Assembly: GCF_001441615.1 (NCBI RefSeq)
Contig: NZ_LAXJ01000005.1
Coordinates: 1 to 64,000, forward strand
DNA length: 64,000 bases
Direction of reading: 5' to 3'
Source: Roseovarius atlanticus
GTDB taxonomy: Bacteria; Pseudomonadota; Alphaproteobacteria; Rhodobacterales; Rhodobacteraceae
The stretch's first letter is position 1. Every line of letters begins with the position of its first letter. The position numbers and the translations under genes are program-made. Shown here piece after piece: positions 39,056-47,594 of this stretch. Below the pieces are notes generated by a model that was not told the origin of the DNA, ran no database searches, and was given only the letters and a program-made list of their open reading frames with translations.

Positions 39056-41104
39056 TTATTGGCGGCCTTCGCGGAGCCAGCCACCGACGATGAGGGTTGC
39101 GGCCAAGAGCAGCACCAGCCAGGCCGGCAGAAGTGGTGTCTGGGTGACCGAGCGGGTCTGGTAGGCGTTGCGATCCAGAAGGCCGATCCAGCCGCGCCCC
39201 GACATGGCGCGGCCTTCGCGCACGGTGCGCACGCGCGGCGTGCCGTCGGCCAGCGGGTGGATGCCACCGCCGGTTTCGGAGATGTAGGGTTCGAGCGTTT
39301 CGGTGTCGGCGATGGTGTTCTCGAATTCCACAGGGGAGGCGGGGCCGAGGCCGATGACCGCTGTATGCTCGCCGTTTTCCAGCCTGTAGAGGCCGATGGT
39401 GGGGCCGTCGAACAGCGCCTCGAACCGGCCGGGCGAAACCTCTTCCAGCTCCATCTCGATCTGTTCGTCCTCGGGTGTGGTGATGGTGACCGGGCCGACG
39501 GACTCTTCGAGCGAGCGGCGGATGATTCGCATCTGCTGGCCGGTCGCCTCGGCCCAGAGCGCTTCTTCTTCCAGTTCAGGTTCCTTCATCATCCAATGGG
39601 CGAGACGGCGCAGGAGTTCCAGCTGCGGACCGCCCCCCTCGAAGCCGCGGTTCCAGAGCCAGGCGTGGTCAGAGGCCAGAAGCGCCACGCGGCCTTCGCC
39701 GACGCGGTCGAGAGTGAGCAAGGGACGGTCGCCGACGCCGGTCATGACCGTGTCGCCGGAGGTTTCCTCGACCTCGATCTGGCGCATCCAGCGGCCCCAT
39801 TCGCCGCCGAATTCCTGTTCCAGCCCGGAGGTCACGGGGTGGCGCTGGCCCAGGTCGGTGATCGAGGGGCTGTAGCGTTCCTCGAGCACGCGGGCGGTCG
39901 GGCGGCCGGGCAGGATGGCCTCGAGCGGCGTGCGGTAGAGGCTGTCGGCGGCGGCATAGTCGGGCCCGGCGGCGATCAGGACCGCGCCGCCGCCTTCGAC
40001 GTAGTTGCGGACGTTGTCGAGATAGAGCGAGGGCAGGATGCCGCGACGCTTGTAGCGGTCGAAGATGATCAGGTCGAAATCGTCGATCTTTTCAAGGAAG
40101 AGCTCGCGGGTGGGGAAGGCGATGAGGGACAGCTCGCGCACCGGGACGCCGTCTTGTTTCTCGGGCGGACGCAGGATGGTGAAGTGGACGAGGTCGACCG
40201 AGCTGTCGGATTTCAGGAGGTTGCGCCAGGTGCGCCCCCCGGCGTGGGGCTCGCCCGAGACGAGCAGCACGCTGAGCCGGTCGCGGACGCCGTTGATCTG
40301 GACGAGCGCGGTGTTGTTGCGGTCGGTCAGTTCGCCCTCGACGGCGGGGGTTGAGAATTGCAGCACGTTGCGGCCGCCATGGGGCAGGCGCAGGGGCAGG
40401 TCGATATCCTCGCCCAACGGCACGTTGAACCGCTGTGGGTCTTCGCCGTCGACCGAGACGTCGACCGGTACGGTGGAGGTGCCTTCGGGGGCGGCGCCGT
40501 CATCGGTGATGCGCAGGGTCATCTGGATTTCCTCGCCCAGGATGGCGAAGGCGGGGGCGTTTTCGACCACCAGCTTGCGGTCCCAGTCGTCCTCGCGGCC
40601 GGTGTGCAGCAGGTGGAGGGGCGCGGGCATGTCGGGGGCGCGGTCGAGGTCGTGCAGGCGGCCGTCGGACATCAGGATCGCGCCGGCGATGCGGGCGCGG
40701 GGTTCTTCGGCCAGCGCCTCGGACAGGGCGGTCATGAGCTGGGTGCCGGTGTTGTCGGCACCGTCGGGGACGGTGATGCGGCGCAGCTCGGTGTTGTCGC
40801 GCGCGGCAATGCGGGCGGCGAGGTCGTCCGCCGTCGTGTCGGTTAGCGAGGCGCGGTCGCCCAGGGTCTGGCTGGCGCTTTCATCCTCGATCATCAGGAC
40901 GATGTCGGAGAGCGGCTCGCGGTCTTCGGCCTGGTAGACAGGGCCGAGGAGCGCCGCCAGCACCACGAGACCGGCCAGCGCGCGGAAGGGCCAGCCGGAG
41001 AGGCCGCGCCAGATGGCAAGCGCGGTGCCGGCCATCATCATGGCCGCGAGGGCCGCGATGAGCCACGGGTTCAGGAGCGGTTCGAAGACGATGCTGCCGG
41101 TCAT
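39056..41104 (-). CDS. Membrane protein with VWA-like and glutamine-amidotransferase-like domains
   Basis: The last gene of the moxR-DUF58-BatA-like operon. The 682-residue protein has two N-terminal helices (about 10-30 and 38-58), a VWA-like domain with the metal motif DESAS at residues 74-78 and GAILMSDGRLHDL near 140, a class I GATase-like domain (SVLLVSGEPHAGGRTWRNLL, DLIIFDRYKRRGIL, GGAVLIAAGPDY) and a C-terminal helix (LLPAWLVLLLAATLIVGGWL). The amidotransferase Cys is absent, so it is a binding domain. It likely forms a membrane complex with its neighbours for envelope-protein maturation. It overlaps the upstream gene by 4 bp. Confidence 0.85.
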   Translation of the reverse strand: MTGSIVFEPLLNPWLIAALAAMMMAGTALAIWRGLSGWPFRALAGLVVLAALLGPVYQAEDREPLSDIVLMIEDESASQTLGDRASLTDTTADDLAARIAARDNTELRRITVPDGADNTGTQLMTALSEALAEEPRARIAGAILMSDGRLHDLDRAPDMPAPLHLLHTGREDDWDRKLVVENAPAFAILGEEIQMTLRITDDGAAPEGTSTVPVDVSVDGEDPQRFNVPLGEDIDLPLRLPHGGRNVLQFSTPAVEGELTDRNNTALVQINGVRDRLSVLLVSGEPHAGGRTWRNLLKSDSSVDLVHFTILRPPEKQDGVPVRELSLIAFPTRELFLEKIDDFDLIIFDRYKRRGILPSLYLDNVRNYVEGGGAVLIAAGPDYAAADSLYRTPLEAILPGRPTARVLEERYSPSITDLGQRHPVTSGLEQEFGGEWGRWMRQIEVEETSGDTVMTGVGDRPLLTLDRVGEGRVALLASDHAWLWNRGFEGGGPQLELLRRLAHWMMKEPELEEEALWAEATGQQMRIIRRSLEESVGPVTITTPEDEQIEMELEEVSPGRFEALFDGPTIGLYRLENGEHTAVIGLGPASPVEFENTIADTETLEPYISETGGGIHPLADGTPRVRTVREGRAMSGRGWIGLLDRNAYQTRSVTQTPLLPAWLVLLLAATLIVGGWLREGRQ

Positions 41105-43875
41105 TGGCCAAGCCTGTCGAGAAGGGCGGGCACGTGCACCTGGTCGGATTTATAGTTGCCGGTCAAGACGTGCATCACGAGGTTGACGCCGAAGCGGTAC
41201 GCGAGTTCGCGCTGGCGTTCCCCGGCAAAACCGCGGCCCACGGGGAACAGCGGATTGCCGCGCTCGTCCATGGCCCAGGCCGACGCCCAGTCATTGCCGC
41301 CGATGACGACGGGCGTGACGTTGTCGTTGAGATTGCGGAAGGGCATACCCTCGACCTGTTCGGCGTCGGCGGGTGCGGATTCGACCCAGACGGAGCGGCC
41401 GGTGTGGCGGCCTGGAAAATCCTGAAGAAGGTAGAAGGTGCGGGTGAGCACGTGGTCCTCGGGGATGGGCTCCAGTGGGGGGATGTCGAGCGGGCGGGCG
41501 AGGCGTTGCAGCTTGCGGCCCGCGGGAGACGAAGCGCCGAAGCCCGCGACATTGGCGTCGCGCGTGTCGAAGAGGATCATGCCGCCGGTGCGCAGATAAT
41601 CGTTGAGCTTGACGTAGGCTTCCTCGGACGGGATCGGCTGATCGGGGGATATCGGCCAGTAGAGGAACGGGTAAACCGAAAGCTCGTCGGTTTCGAGGTT
41701 CACGCCGACGGGGTCTGCCGGTTCGACGGAGGTGCGGAAGAAGAGGGTTTCGCCAAGGCCGCGCAGGCCAGCATGGGCGGCGTTGTCGAGGCTGCGGTCG
41801 CCGGTGATGACATGGCCCAGCACGACCTCGGACGCGGCCATCAGGGCCTTTTCGTCGGCCTCGGTCATGGTGCTGTCTTGCGCGTCGGCCATGTGGGGCG
41901 TGAGCAGGAGCGCCAGAACAAGGGCGGACATCGTGGCGCGGGCGGGCAAAAGGCGGCCTGAAAGGCCCAGCGAGGCGAGGATGTCGGCCATCAGGATCAG
42001 AAGCGCCCCGGCGAGGAACCAGCCGCCCAGCGCGGCCTCGGGCGGGCGGTCGAGGCCGAGGACGGGCAGGTTGGCGGGCCAGCTGACCGGGGTGAGCGTG
42101 GTGCCCGAGGGAAGCACGTTGAGCGCGAGGCGCCGGTCGGGGCCGTCATAAAGCCCCGGGCGGAAATCGGGGCCGGGGACATCCTCGACAAAGCGGGTGC
42201 CGTCGACGCCGGGCAGGGTGCTGGCATCTTCCAGAACGCCGGAGCCCGACAGGACCTGCACGGGCTGCCAGGTGGTGCCTTCAAGCTCGGCCAGGTCGGG
42301 CAGGGCGAGGCTGGAGGATATGGCCAGCCGTTCGAGCATCTGCACGAAGAGGCCCGAGAGCGGCAGGGTGGACCATTCGGCGTTGGCGGTCACGTGGAAG
42401 AGGACGACCTGGCCCTGTCCGATGCGTTTGCGGGTCACAAGCGGCGTGCCGTCGCTGAGTTGGGCGATCACGCGGTCCGCGAGCGTGGGGTCGGGCTGGG
42501 CCATGACCTGGGCCGTCACCGTCACGTCGGAGGGCACGTCGAGGCCGAAGAAGGGGCTCGATTCGGGGAAGGGGGCCAGCTCCTTGGGTTCGCCCCAGCT
42601 CATGGCGCCGCCGACGGAGCGGCCCCCGGCGCGCAAGCGGACCGGCATGAGCGGGTCTTCGTCGCTGCGCGAGACGTCCGAGGCGGCGAGGCGCGGCCCG
42701 GCGAAGCGCAGTAGCATGCCGCCACGGTCGGTCCAGTCCATGAGGTCGGCCTGTTCGGCGCCCGAGAGCGTGGCGACATCGGCCAGCACGACGACATCGG
42801 GATTGGCGGGCAGGACGTCGCTGAGGCTGCCGTCGAGCAGGTCGGCGGTGGGTTCGAGCGCCTGTTCGAGGTAGTGGAGCGGCGACAGAAGTTCGAGGCC
42901 TTCGCGATCCTCGCGGCCGGCGATGAGCGCCACCTCGCGGCGCTTGAGGCTGTCATCGGTCAGGGTGACGGCGCCGGCATGGGACTGGCCGGCGATTTCG
43001 AACCGGGTGAGTCGGGCGCGGAGTTCGGCGGGCAGGGACAGGAGCGTGGTGGCTTCCTTGGCGCCGGCCTCGAACGTCATCTCCTGCGTGGCGAGAAGGC
43101 GCTGGGCGCCGGAGGGGTCGCGGCCATGAGCCTCGACCGTGATGTCGCGGGCGGGGCCGGGATTGGCGCGGGTGGCGGTGAGGCGGAGGGCGTCGTCCTC
43201 GACCACCGCGGGGGTCAGGGCGTAGATCGGCACGGCGCTTTCGTGCACGGTGACGGGGCCGCGATCCTGCAAGGCGTCAAGCAGGGTCTGACGGCCCTCG
43301 CGGGCAAGGCCGTCGGAAAACCAGCGGGTTTCGAAGTCTTCTTCGCCGAGCAGGGTGGCGGCTTGTTCATAGTCCTCGGGCTGCGGCGACCACGCGGCGG
43401 GGGCGAGGCCGGTGAGGCGCGTGCGCCACGTTTCGGCGGACTGGAAGACCGGCGCCTCGGGGTCGGAGAGTTGCAGGATGCCGACGGGGCGGGCGTTACG
43501 CCCGGCCTCGGCCAGCAGGGACTCGAGCAGGTCCTCCTGCGCGGGCCAGTCGCGGGCGCTGGCCCAGCTGGAATCGAGCACGATCAGCATGGGGCCGGTG
43601 CGGTTGGCCTGGGCCTGGTCCTGCGGGTTGAGGATGGGGCCGGCGAGGCCGATGATGACGGCGGCGACGGCCAGCATCCGCAACAGCAGCAGCCACCAGG
43701 GCGTGCGGTCCGACACGCTGTCGTCGTCGCGCAACCCCAGAAGAAGCGCCACGCCGGGAAAGCGACGGCGGATGGGCGCAGGCGGCACGGCGCGCAGGAT
43801 CAGCCACAGGATGGGGAGTGCTGCCAGCGCCACCAGAAGCCAGGGCGCGGCGAAACCGATGGGGCCGATGGTCAT
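41101..43875 (-). CDS. BatA-like / DUF4159 membrane protein
   Basis: A 924-residue protein. The N-terminal 80 residues are the BatA-type region with two helices (FAAPWLLVALAALPILWLI, LLLLRMLAVAAVIIGLAGPI), followed by a VWA-like domain whose metal motif is degenerate (DSSWAS, residues 101-106). Helices near 625-660 separate it from a C-terminal DUF4159 domain starting near 690 (HAGLRGLGETLFFRTSVEP, YPFLYWPIS, LRTGGMILFDTRDA). It is in a four-gene overlapped operon with MoxR and DUF58. Partner of aerotolerance-like complexes; exact role unknown. Confidence 0.87.
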   Translation of the reverse strand: MTIGPIGFAAPWLLVALAALPILWLILRAVPPAPIRRRFPGVALLLGLRDDDSVSDRTPWWLLLLRMLAVAAVIIGLAGPILNPQDQAQANRTGPMLIVLDSSWASARDWPAQEDLLESLLAEAGRNARPVGILQLSDPEAPVFQSAETWRTRLTGLAPAAWSPQPEDYEQAATLLGEEDFETRWFSDGLAREGRQTLLDALQDRGPVTVHESAVPIYALTPAVVEDDALRLTATRANPGPARDITVEAHGRDPSGAQRLLATQEMTFEAGAKEATTLLSLPAELRARLTRFEIAGQSHAGAVTLTDDSLKRREVALIAGREDREGLELLSPLHYLEQALEPTADLLDGSLSDVLPANPDVVVLADVATLSGAEQADLMDWTDRGGMLLRFAGPRLAASDVSRSDEDPLMPVRLRAGGRSVGGAMSWGEPKELAPFPESSPFFGLDVPSDVTVTAQVMAQPDPTLADRVIAQLSDGTPLVTRKRIGQGQVVLFHVTANAEWSTLPLSGLFVQMLERLAISSSLALPDLAELEGTTWQPVQVLSGSGVLEDASTLPGVDGTRFVEDVPGPDFRPGLYDGPDRRLALNVLPSGTTLTPVSWPANLPVLGLDRPPEAALGGWFLAGALLILMADILASLGLSGRLLPARATMSALVLALLLTPHMADAQDSTMTEADEKALMAASEVVLGHVITGDRSLDNAAHAGLRGLGETLFFRTSVEPADPVGVNLETDELSVYPFLYWPISPDQPIPSEEAYVKLNDYLRTGGMILFDTRDANVAGFGASSPAGRKLQRLARPLDIPPLEPIPEDHVLTRTFYLLQDFPGRHTGRSVWVESAPADAEQVEGMPFRNLNDNVTPVVIGGNDWASAWAMDERGNPLFPVGRGFAGERQRELAYRFGVNLVMHVLTGNYKSDQVHVPALLDRLGQ

Positions 43876-44750
43876 CGCCCGTGCCCCCCGTCGAACGCGT
43901 TATAGAGCCAAAGAAGCGCGGATTGCGCGGAATCCGATGTGTGGTGCGTGCCGTAGAGCCAGCCGGTGGTGGCGCAGAGGCGGCGCAGGTCATCCTTGCG
44001 AGCGGCGAGGCGCTCCAGATAGCGGTCGCGCAGTTCGGACGCCTTGAGCGTTTCATGCACCATCGTGCCGCCCACCGATTCAAAGATCGTGCGGCCGCGG
44101 TAGGGAAAGCTTTCCTCGGCCGGGTCGAGGATCTGGTAAAGCACGCCGCGCACGCCGCGGTCGGCGGCGGCGGTCAGCGCGTGGCGCACCGGGTCGAGAT
44201 CGCCAAGGAAGTCCGACAGGAACAGGGCGCGCCCGTGCGAGAGCATCCCGGTGGTTTGGGGCGCGCCGTAATCGTCGGGGCCGTCCTGGCCAAGGGCCAT
44301 GGCGAGGCGCTCGATCTGGGCGTCGCCGCGGCGGGGCGGCAGGTCGGCGCCCGAGAGGCCGATGCGTTCGCCCGCGCGATTGAGCAGGATGGCGATGGCC
44401 AGCGACAGAAGGCGGGCGCGGTCGGCCTTTTGCGGCAGGCTGTCATCGGAAGCAAAGCGCATGGAGGCCGCGCCGTCGACCCAGAGGGTGACGCTTTGGG
44501 CGATCTGCCATTCGCGCTGGCGCAGGAATTGCGTGTCCGAGCGGGCGGAGCGGCGCCAGTCGATATGGCGCAGCTCGTCCCCGGCCTGCACCGGGCGGTA
44601 TTGCCAGAAATCGTCGCCCATGCCCGCGCGGCGGCGGCCATGCTCGCCCAGCAGGACGGTGCCCGCCAGATGCTCTGCCCGCGCGAGAAGCGCGGGAAAG
44701 CGGGCGGCCTCGGCCTCGGACCGGGCGCGGAGAGGCGCGATCTGGGTCAA
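43872..44750 (-). CDS. DUF58 domain protein
   Basis: A 292-residue cytoplasmic protein with the DUF58 core GDELRHIDWRRSARSDTQ and a following VWA-like domain whose metal motif is degenerate (DGAAS, residues 92-96). DUF58 proteins are encoded beside MoxR ATPases and are thought to be their adaptors or substrates. It overlaps moxR upstream and the BatA-like gene downstream by four bases each. Confidence 0.92.
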   Translation of the reverse strand: MTQIAPLRARSEAEAARFPALLARAEHLAGTVLLGEHGRRRAGMGDDFWQYRPVQAGDELRHIDWRRSARSDTQFLRQREWQIAQSVTLWVDGAASMRFASDDSLPQKADRARLLSLAIAILLNRAGERIGLSGADLPPRRGDAQIERLAMALGQDGPDDYGAPQTTGMLSHGRALFLSDFLGDLDPVRHALTAAADRGVRGVLYQILDPAEESFPYRGRTIFESVGGTMVHETLKASELRDRYLERLAARKDDLRRLCATTGWLYGTHHTSDSAQSALLWLYNAFDGGHGR

Positions 44751-45754
44751 GCGGCGGCCTCGGTCCTCGTCACTTGGGCGACGGTGGCGGCGATGAGGTC
44801 GTCGAGGTTTTCACCCCGGGCGCGCGCGGCAAAGTTGAGCGCCATGCGGTGGGTCAGGACAGGCTGGGCCATGGCCGCGATATCGTCGGAGTCAGGGGCA
44901 AGCCGGCCCTGAATCATCGCGCGGGCCCGGACGGTCAGCATCAGCGCCTGCGCGGCACGCGGGCCGGGGCCCCAGGCGACGTTTTCGCGCACCGTCTCCG
45001 ACGAGGTGGCGTCGTCGGGGCGGAAGGCGCGGACAAGATCGATGATCTGTTCCATCACGGCCTCGCCCACGGGCATCCGGCGCAGGAGGGTCTGCGCGGC
45101 AATCAGCTCCTCGGCGGTAAAGACCTGGTGCGCCACATCCTCGGTCGCGCCGGTGGTGGCCAGCAGGATCGCGCGCTCGGTGTCGCGGTCGGGATGGGGC
45201 ACGTCGATCTGCACGAGGAAGCGGTCAAGCTGGGCCTCGGGCAGAGGGTAGGTGCCCTCTTGCTCGATGGGGTTCTGCGTTGCCAGCACGTGGAAGGGCG
45301 GCGTCAGCGGGCGGTCCTCGCCGGCGACCGAGACCTGCCGTTCCTGCATCGCCTGAAGCAGCGCCGACTGGGTGCGGGGGCTGGCGCGGTTGATTTCGTC
45401 GGCCATCAGAAGCTGGCAGAAGATCGGGCCGGGAATGAATTTGAACGCGCGGGTTCCGTCGGCGCCGGTTTCCAGCACCTCGGAGCCCAGGATGTCGGCC
45501 GGCATCAGGTCTGGCGTGAACTGCACGCGGTTCGAATCGAGGCCCATGACGACACTGAGGGTTTCGACCAGCCGGGTCTTGCCGAGGCCGGGCAGGCCCA
45601 CCAGCAACCCGTGCCCGCCGCACAGCAGCGCCGAGAGCGACAGGTCGACGACCCGTTCCTGCCCGATGAAGCGGCGGGTGATCGAGGCGCGGGCCTGGGC
45701 CAGCTTGTCTTCGAGGGCTTCGATCCCGGCCAGCAGGTCGGCGTCGTCGGTCAT
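44747..45754 (-). CDS. MoxR-family AAA+ ATPase
   Basis: A 335-residue AAA+ ATPase with Walker A GLPGLGKTRL, Walker B LLMADEINRA, and the sensor/insert regions TQNPIEQEGTYPLPEAQLDR and RAFRPDDATSSETV. MoxR proteins act as chaperones that insert metals or assemble complexes with VWA partners. It is the first gene of a four-gene operon and is divergent from a DUF1285 gene, the usual arrangement in Rhodobacterales. Confidence 0.95.
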   Translation of the reverse strand: MTDDADLLAGIEALEDKLAQARASITRRFIGQERVVDLSLSALLCGGHGLLVGLPGLGKTRLVETLSVVMGLDSNRVQFTPDLMPADILGSEVLETGADGTRAFKFIPGPIFCQLLMADEINRASPRTQSALLQAMQERQVSVAGEDRPLTPPFHVLATQNPIEQEGTYPLPEAQLDRFLVQIDVPHPDRDTERAILLATTGATEDVAHQVFTAEELIAAQTLLRRMPVGEAVMEQIIDLVRAFRPDDATSSETVRENVAWGPGPRAAQALMLTVRARAMIQGRLAPDSDDIAAMAQPVLTHRMALNFAARARGENLDDLIAATVAQVTRTEAAA

Positions 45755-45823
45755 GGCAAAACTCCGGTATGGGCTATATCGCTTGGGTAGAGTGTATCGC
45801 GCGCAAGCAAAATGGCAAAAGCA

Positions 45824-46405
45824 ATGAGCAATAAATCGGTCACAACCCCGTCAGCGGAAAGCCTTGCCGAAACGGCACGCAAGGAAAGCGGCAAGGGCCT
45901 GCCGCCTGTGCATTTGTGGAACCCGGAGTTTACCGGCGAGATCGACATGCGGATCGCGCGGGACGGGACGTGGTACCACGAAGGCACGGTGATCGAGCGG
46001 CAGGGGCTGGTGCGGCTGTTTTCGACCATCCTGAAGAAGGAAGGCGACCGCCATTACCTTGTCACGCCGGTGGAAAAGGTGGGAATCGTCGTGGAGGACG
46101 CGCCGTTCGTGGCGGTGGATTTTGAGGCGGAAGGCGAGGGCGCCGCGCAGATGCTGGTGTTCGTGACCAACGTGGGCGATCACGTGCTTGCGGGTGCAGA
46201 TCATGCGATCCGGGTGGAAAGTGACCCCGAGACGGGCGAGCCGTCGCCCTATCTGCACGTGCGGGCGGGACTGGAGGCCCTGATTGACCGCAAGTCGTTC
46301 TATCGGCTGGTGGACCTGGGCGAGCACGAGGATGGATGGTTCGGCGTCCGGTCGGACGGGGCGTTTTTCCCGATGATCCCGTCCGAGGAACTGCCGGCCG
46401 GATAA
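45824..46405 (+). CDS. DUF1285 family protein
   Basis: A 193-residue cytoplasmic protein of the DUF1285 family: LPPVHLWNPEFTGEIDMRIA, DGTWYHEGTVIERQGLVRLF, STILKKEGDRHYLVTPVEKV and FVTNVGDHVLAG are characteristic blocks. Structure-known members form two beta-rich domains; the function is not established. ATG 45824 or 45812 are both possible and neither has a clear ribosome site. It is divergent from moxR with about 60 bp of shared promoter space. Confidence 0.88.
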   Translation: MSNKSVTTPSAESLAETARKESGKGLPPVHLWNPEFTGEIDMRIARDGTWYHEGTVIERQGLVRLFSTILKKEGDRHYLVTPVEKVGIVVEDAPFVAVDFEAEGEGAAQMLVFVTNVGDHVLAGADHAIRVESDPETGEPSPYLHVRAGLEALIDRKSFYRLVDLGEHEDGWFGVRSDGAFFPMIPSEELPAG

Positions 46406-46420
46406 AGGCCGACGGCTGTG

Positions 46421-47002
46421 TCAGCGCCGAAACGGGGTCGGACGCCGGTTGGAGGCGGCGCTGTCGACCACGTCGTTGATCCTGTTTTCACGTGTCGATG
46501 CTGACTTGGCGGTCTTGATCCATTCGAGCGTGCCGCGCCGGATGCTGCGCGGCCAGTCATCCCACACCGCCACGAGATCGCCCAGCGCGCGGATCAGGTC
46601 TTCGGGGCAATCGAGACGGTCGACATCATCGAGGAAGGTCCACATCCCGCTCGCTTTTGCGGCGGTGACGAGCGCCTCTCCGGCGGGTTGAAGGCGACCG
46701 GCGGCGCGCAGGGCGCGGACCTTGGCCTTGTTCACGGCGGACCAGGCAGAGCGGGGATTGCGCGGTGCGATCAGGAGGCTGGTGCGGTCGTCGTCGACCT
46801 TGCGCGGCTGGCTGTCGATCCAGCCCCAGCAGAGCAATTCCGAGACGATCTCGTCATAGGCGATGTAGTGCGGGGTGTGTTTGCGATACGTTACAAGCCA
46901 GACCGAGGGCGAGCGATCATGATTGGCGGCAAGCCATGTGTGCAGGTCGTCCTGTGACCTGACCTCGACCCTGTTTGCGGTGTCTGCTGCGCGTTTGGCC
47001 AT
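46421..47002 (-). CDS. YdeI/OmpD-associated family protein
   Basis: A 193-residue protein. Landmarks: EVRSQDDLHTWLAANHDRSP, VWLVTYRKHT, AYDEIVSELLCWGWIDSQPR, LLIAPRNPRSAWSAVNKAKV and the C-terminal YdeI tail with the RRGTLEWIKTAKSASTRENR motif. Related proteins are linked to bacteriocin or peptide resistance. The start at 47002 (MAKRAADTANRVEV) was preferred; an open frame runs upstream to 47128. It is convergent with DUF1285. Confidence 0.87.
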   Translation of the reverse strand: MAKRAADTANRVEVRSQDDLHTWLAANHDRSPSVWLVTYRKHTPHYIAYDEIVSELLCWGWIDSQPRKVDDDRTSLLIAPRNPRSAWSAVNKAKVRALRAAGRLQPAGEALVTAAKASGMWTFLDDVDRLDCPEDLIRALGDLVAVWDDWPRSIRRGTLEWIKTAKSASTRENRINDVVDSAASNRRPTPFRR

Positions 47003-47050
47003 GATGCAGTCAGATACGCGGCATCGACCGAAACGGATGATTGAGGACAC

Positions 47051-47077
47051 AAAAAAACCCGATGCGGGGGCATCAGG
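47051..47077 (-). terminator. Rho-independent terminator of the small lipoprotein gene
   Basis: On the minus strand CCTGATGC (complement of 47070-47077) pairs with GCATCGGG (47058-47065), followed by seven T (47051-47057). A larger hairpin upstream, CCCGGGTCG (47110-47118) with CGACCCGGG (47146-47154) and an inner GGCACC/GGTGCC pair, sits in the about 90-nt 3' leader. Confidence 0.85.
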
Positions 47078-47167
47078 CGGATCGGCTGTCGCGGCGAGTC
47101 GGAAAGTAACCCGGGTCGAAGCGGGCACCCGAAGGTGCCGTGCCCCGACCCGGGAAGACGTCGAAGA

Positions 47168-47293
47168 TTAGTACTTCGTCGTGACGGGCTCAGGCTCAAC
47201 CGGAACCACGACTTCTTCTTGTTGTTGCTGTGCACAGGCGGCCAGGCCGACGGTTGCGATGAGAGCAGCAATCATTGCAGTTTTGTTTTTCAT
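47168..47293 (-). CDS. Small lipoprotein (41 residues)
   Basis: Reads MKNKTAMIAALIATVGLAAC at the N-terminus, a lipoprotein signal with lipobox GLAAC (Cys20), then a Gln-rich and Val/Pro/Glu-rich tail (AQQQQEEVVVPVEPEPVTTKY, written in part). AAGGAA lies nine bases before the ATG. TTGACA promoter and terminator flank it, so it is a monocistronic unit. It is too short for common ORF cut-offs. The mature peptide of about 22 residues could tether to the outer membrane; no function is known. Confidence 0.8.
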   Translation of the reverse strand: MKNKTAMIAALIATVGLAACAQQQQEEVVVPVEPEPVTTKY

Positions 47294-47594
47294 GTGAACA
47301 AATTCCTTCCATGTCACGCGCCCGATACTGTGTTTGAACGCGATTTGTTGTCAACACAAGAGCTTGCGTAAAAACGCGAATCTCCGGCTGCTATGGCTTC
47401 TAGGACAGCATTTTTGCCACGTAAATGCCTTTTTGAGCGGGATTCCGCGATTTTTAAGGGGTTTGGCGCTGTTGCAACTGTGCTACTTTTGCAATTCGCC
47501 TTGGAAAAACCGCTTTCCCGGCCCGCAGAACGGCCTATCGCGCGGGCGCTCGATTCCGCGACGGCTCGCCTGGTTCCAAGGCATTTCGGCGGTT
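47294..47594. other. Intergenic region between lipoprotein gene and polA
   Basis: About 300 bp. It contains the lipoprotein promoter: TTGACA (minus strand, 47349-47354) and a CAGTAT -10-like element (47325-47330) after 18 bp. The rest, toward the polA stop, shows A/T-rich stretches (47410-47510) but no gene, hairpin or repeat that I can support. Confidence 0.5.

Noticed and set aside
39396-41000. Arg/Ser-rich open frames opposite the MoxR operon
   Set aside because: Typical antisense shadows of Glu/Asp/Ala-rich genes; no coding signals of their own.
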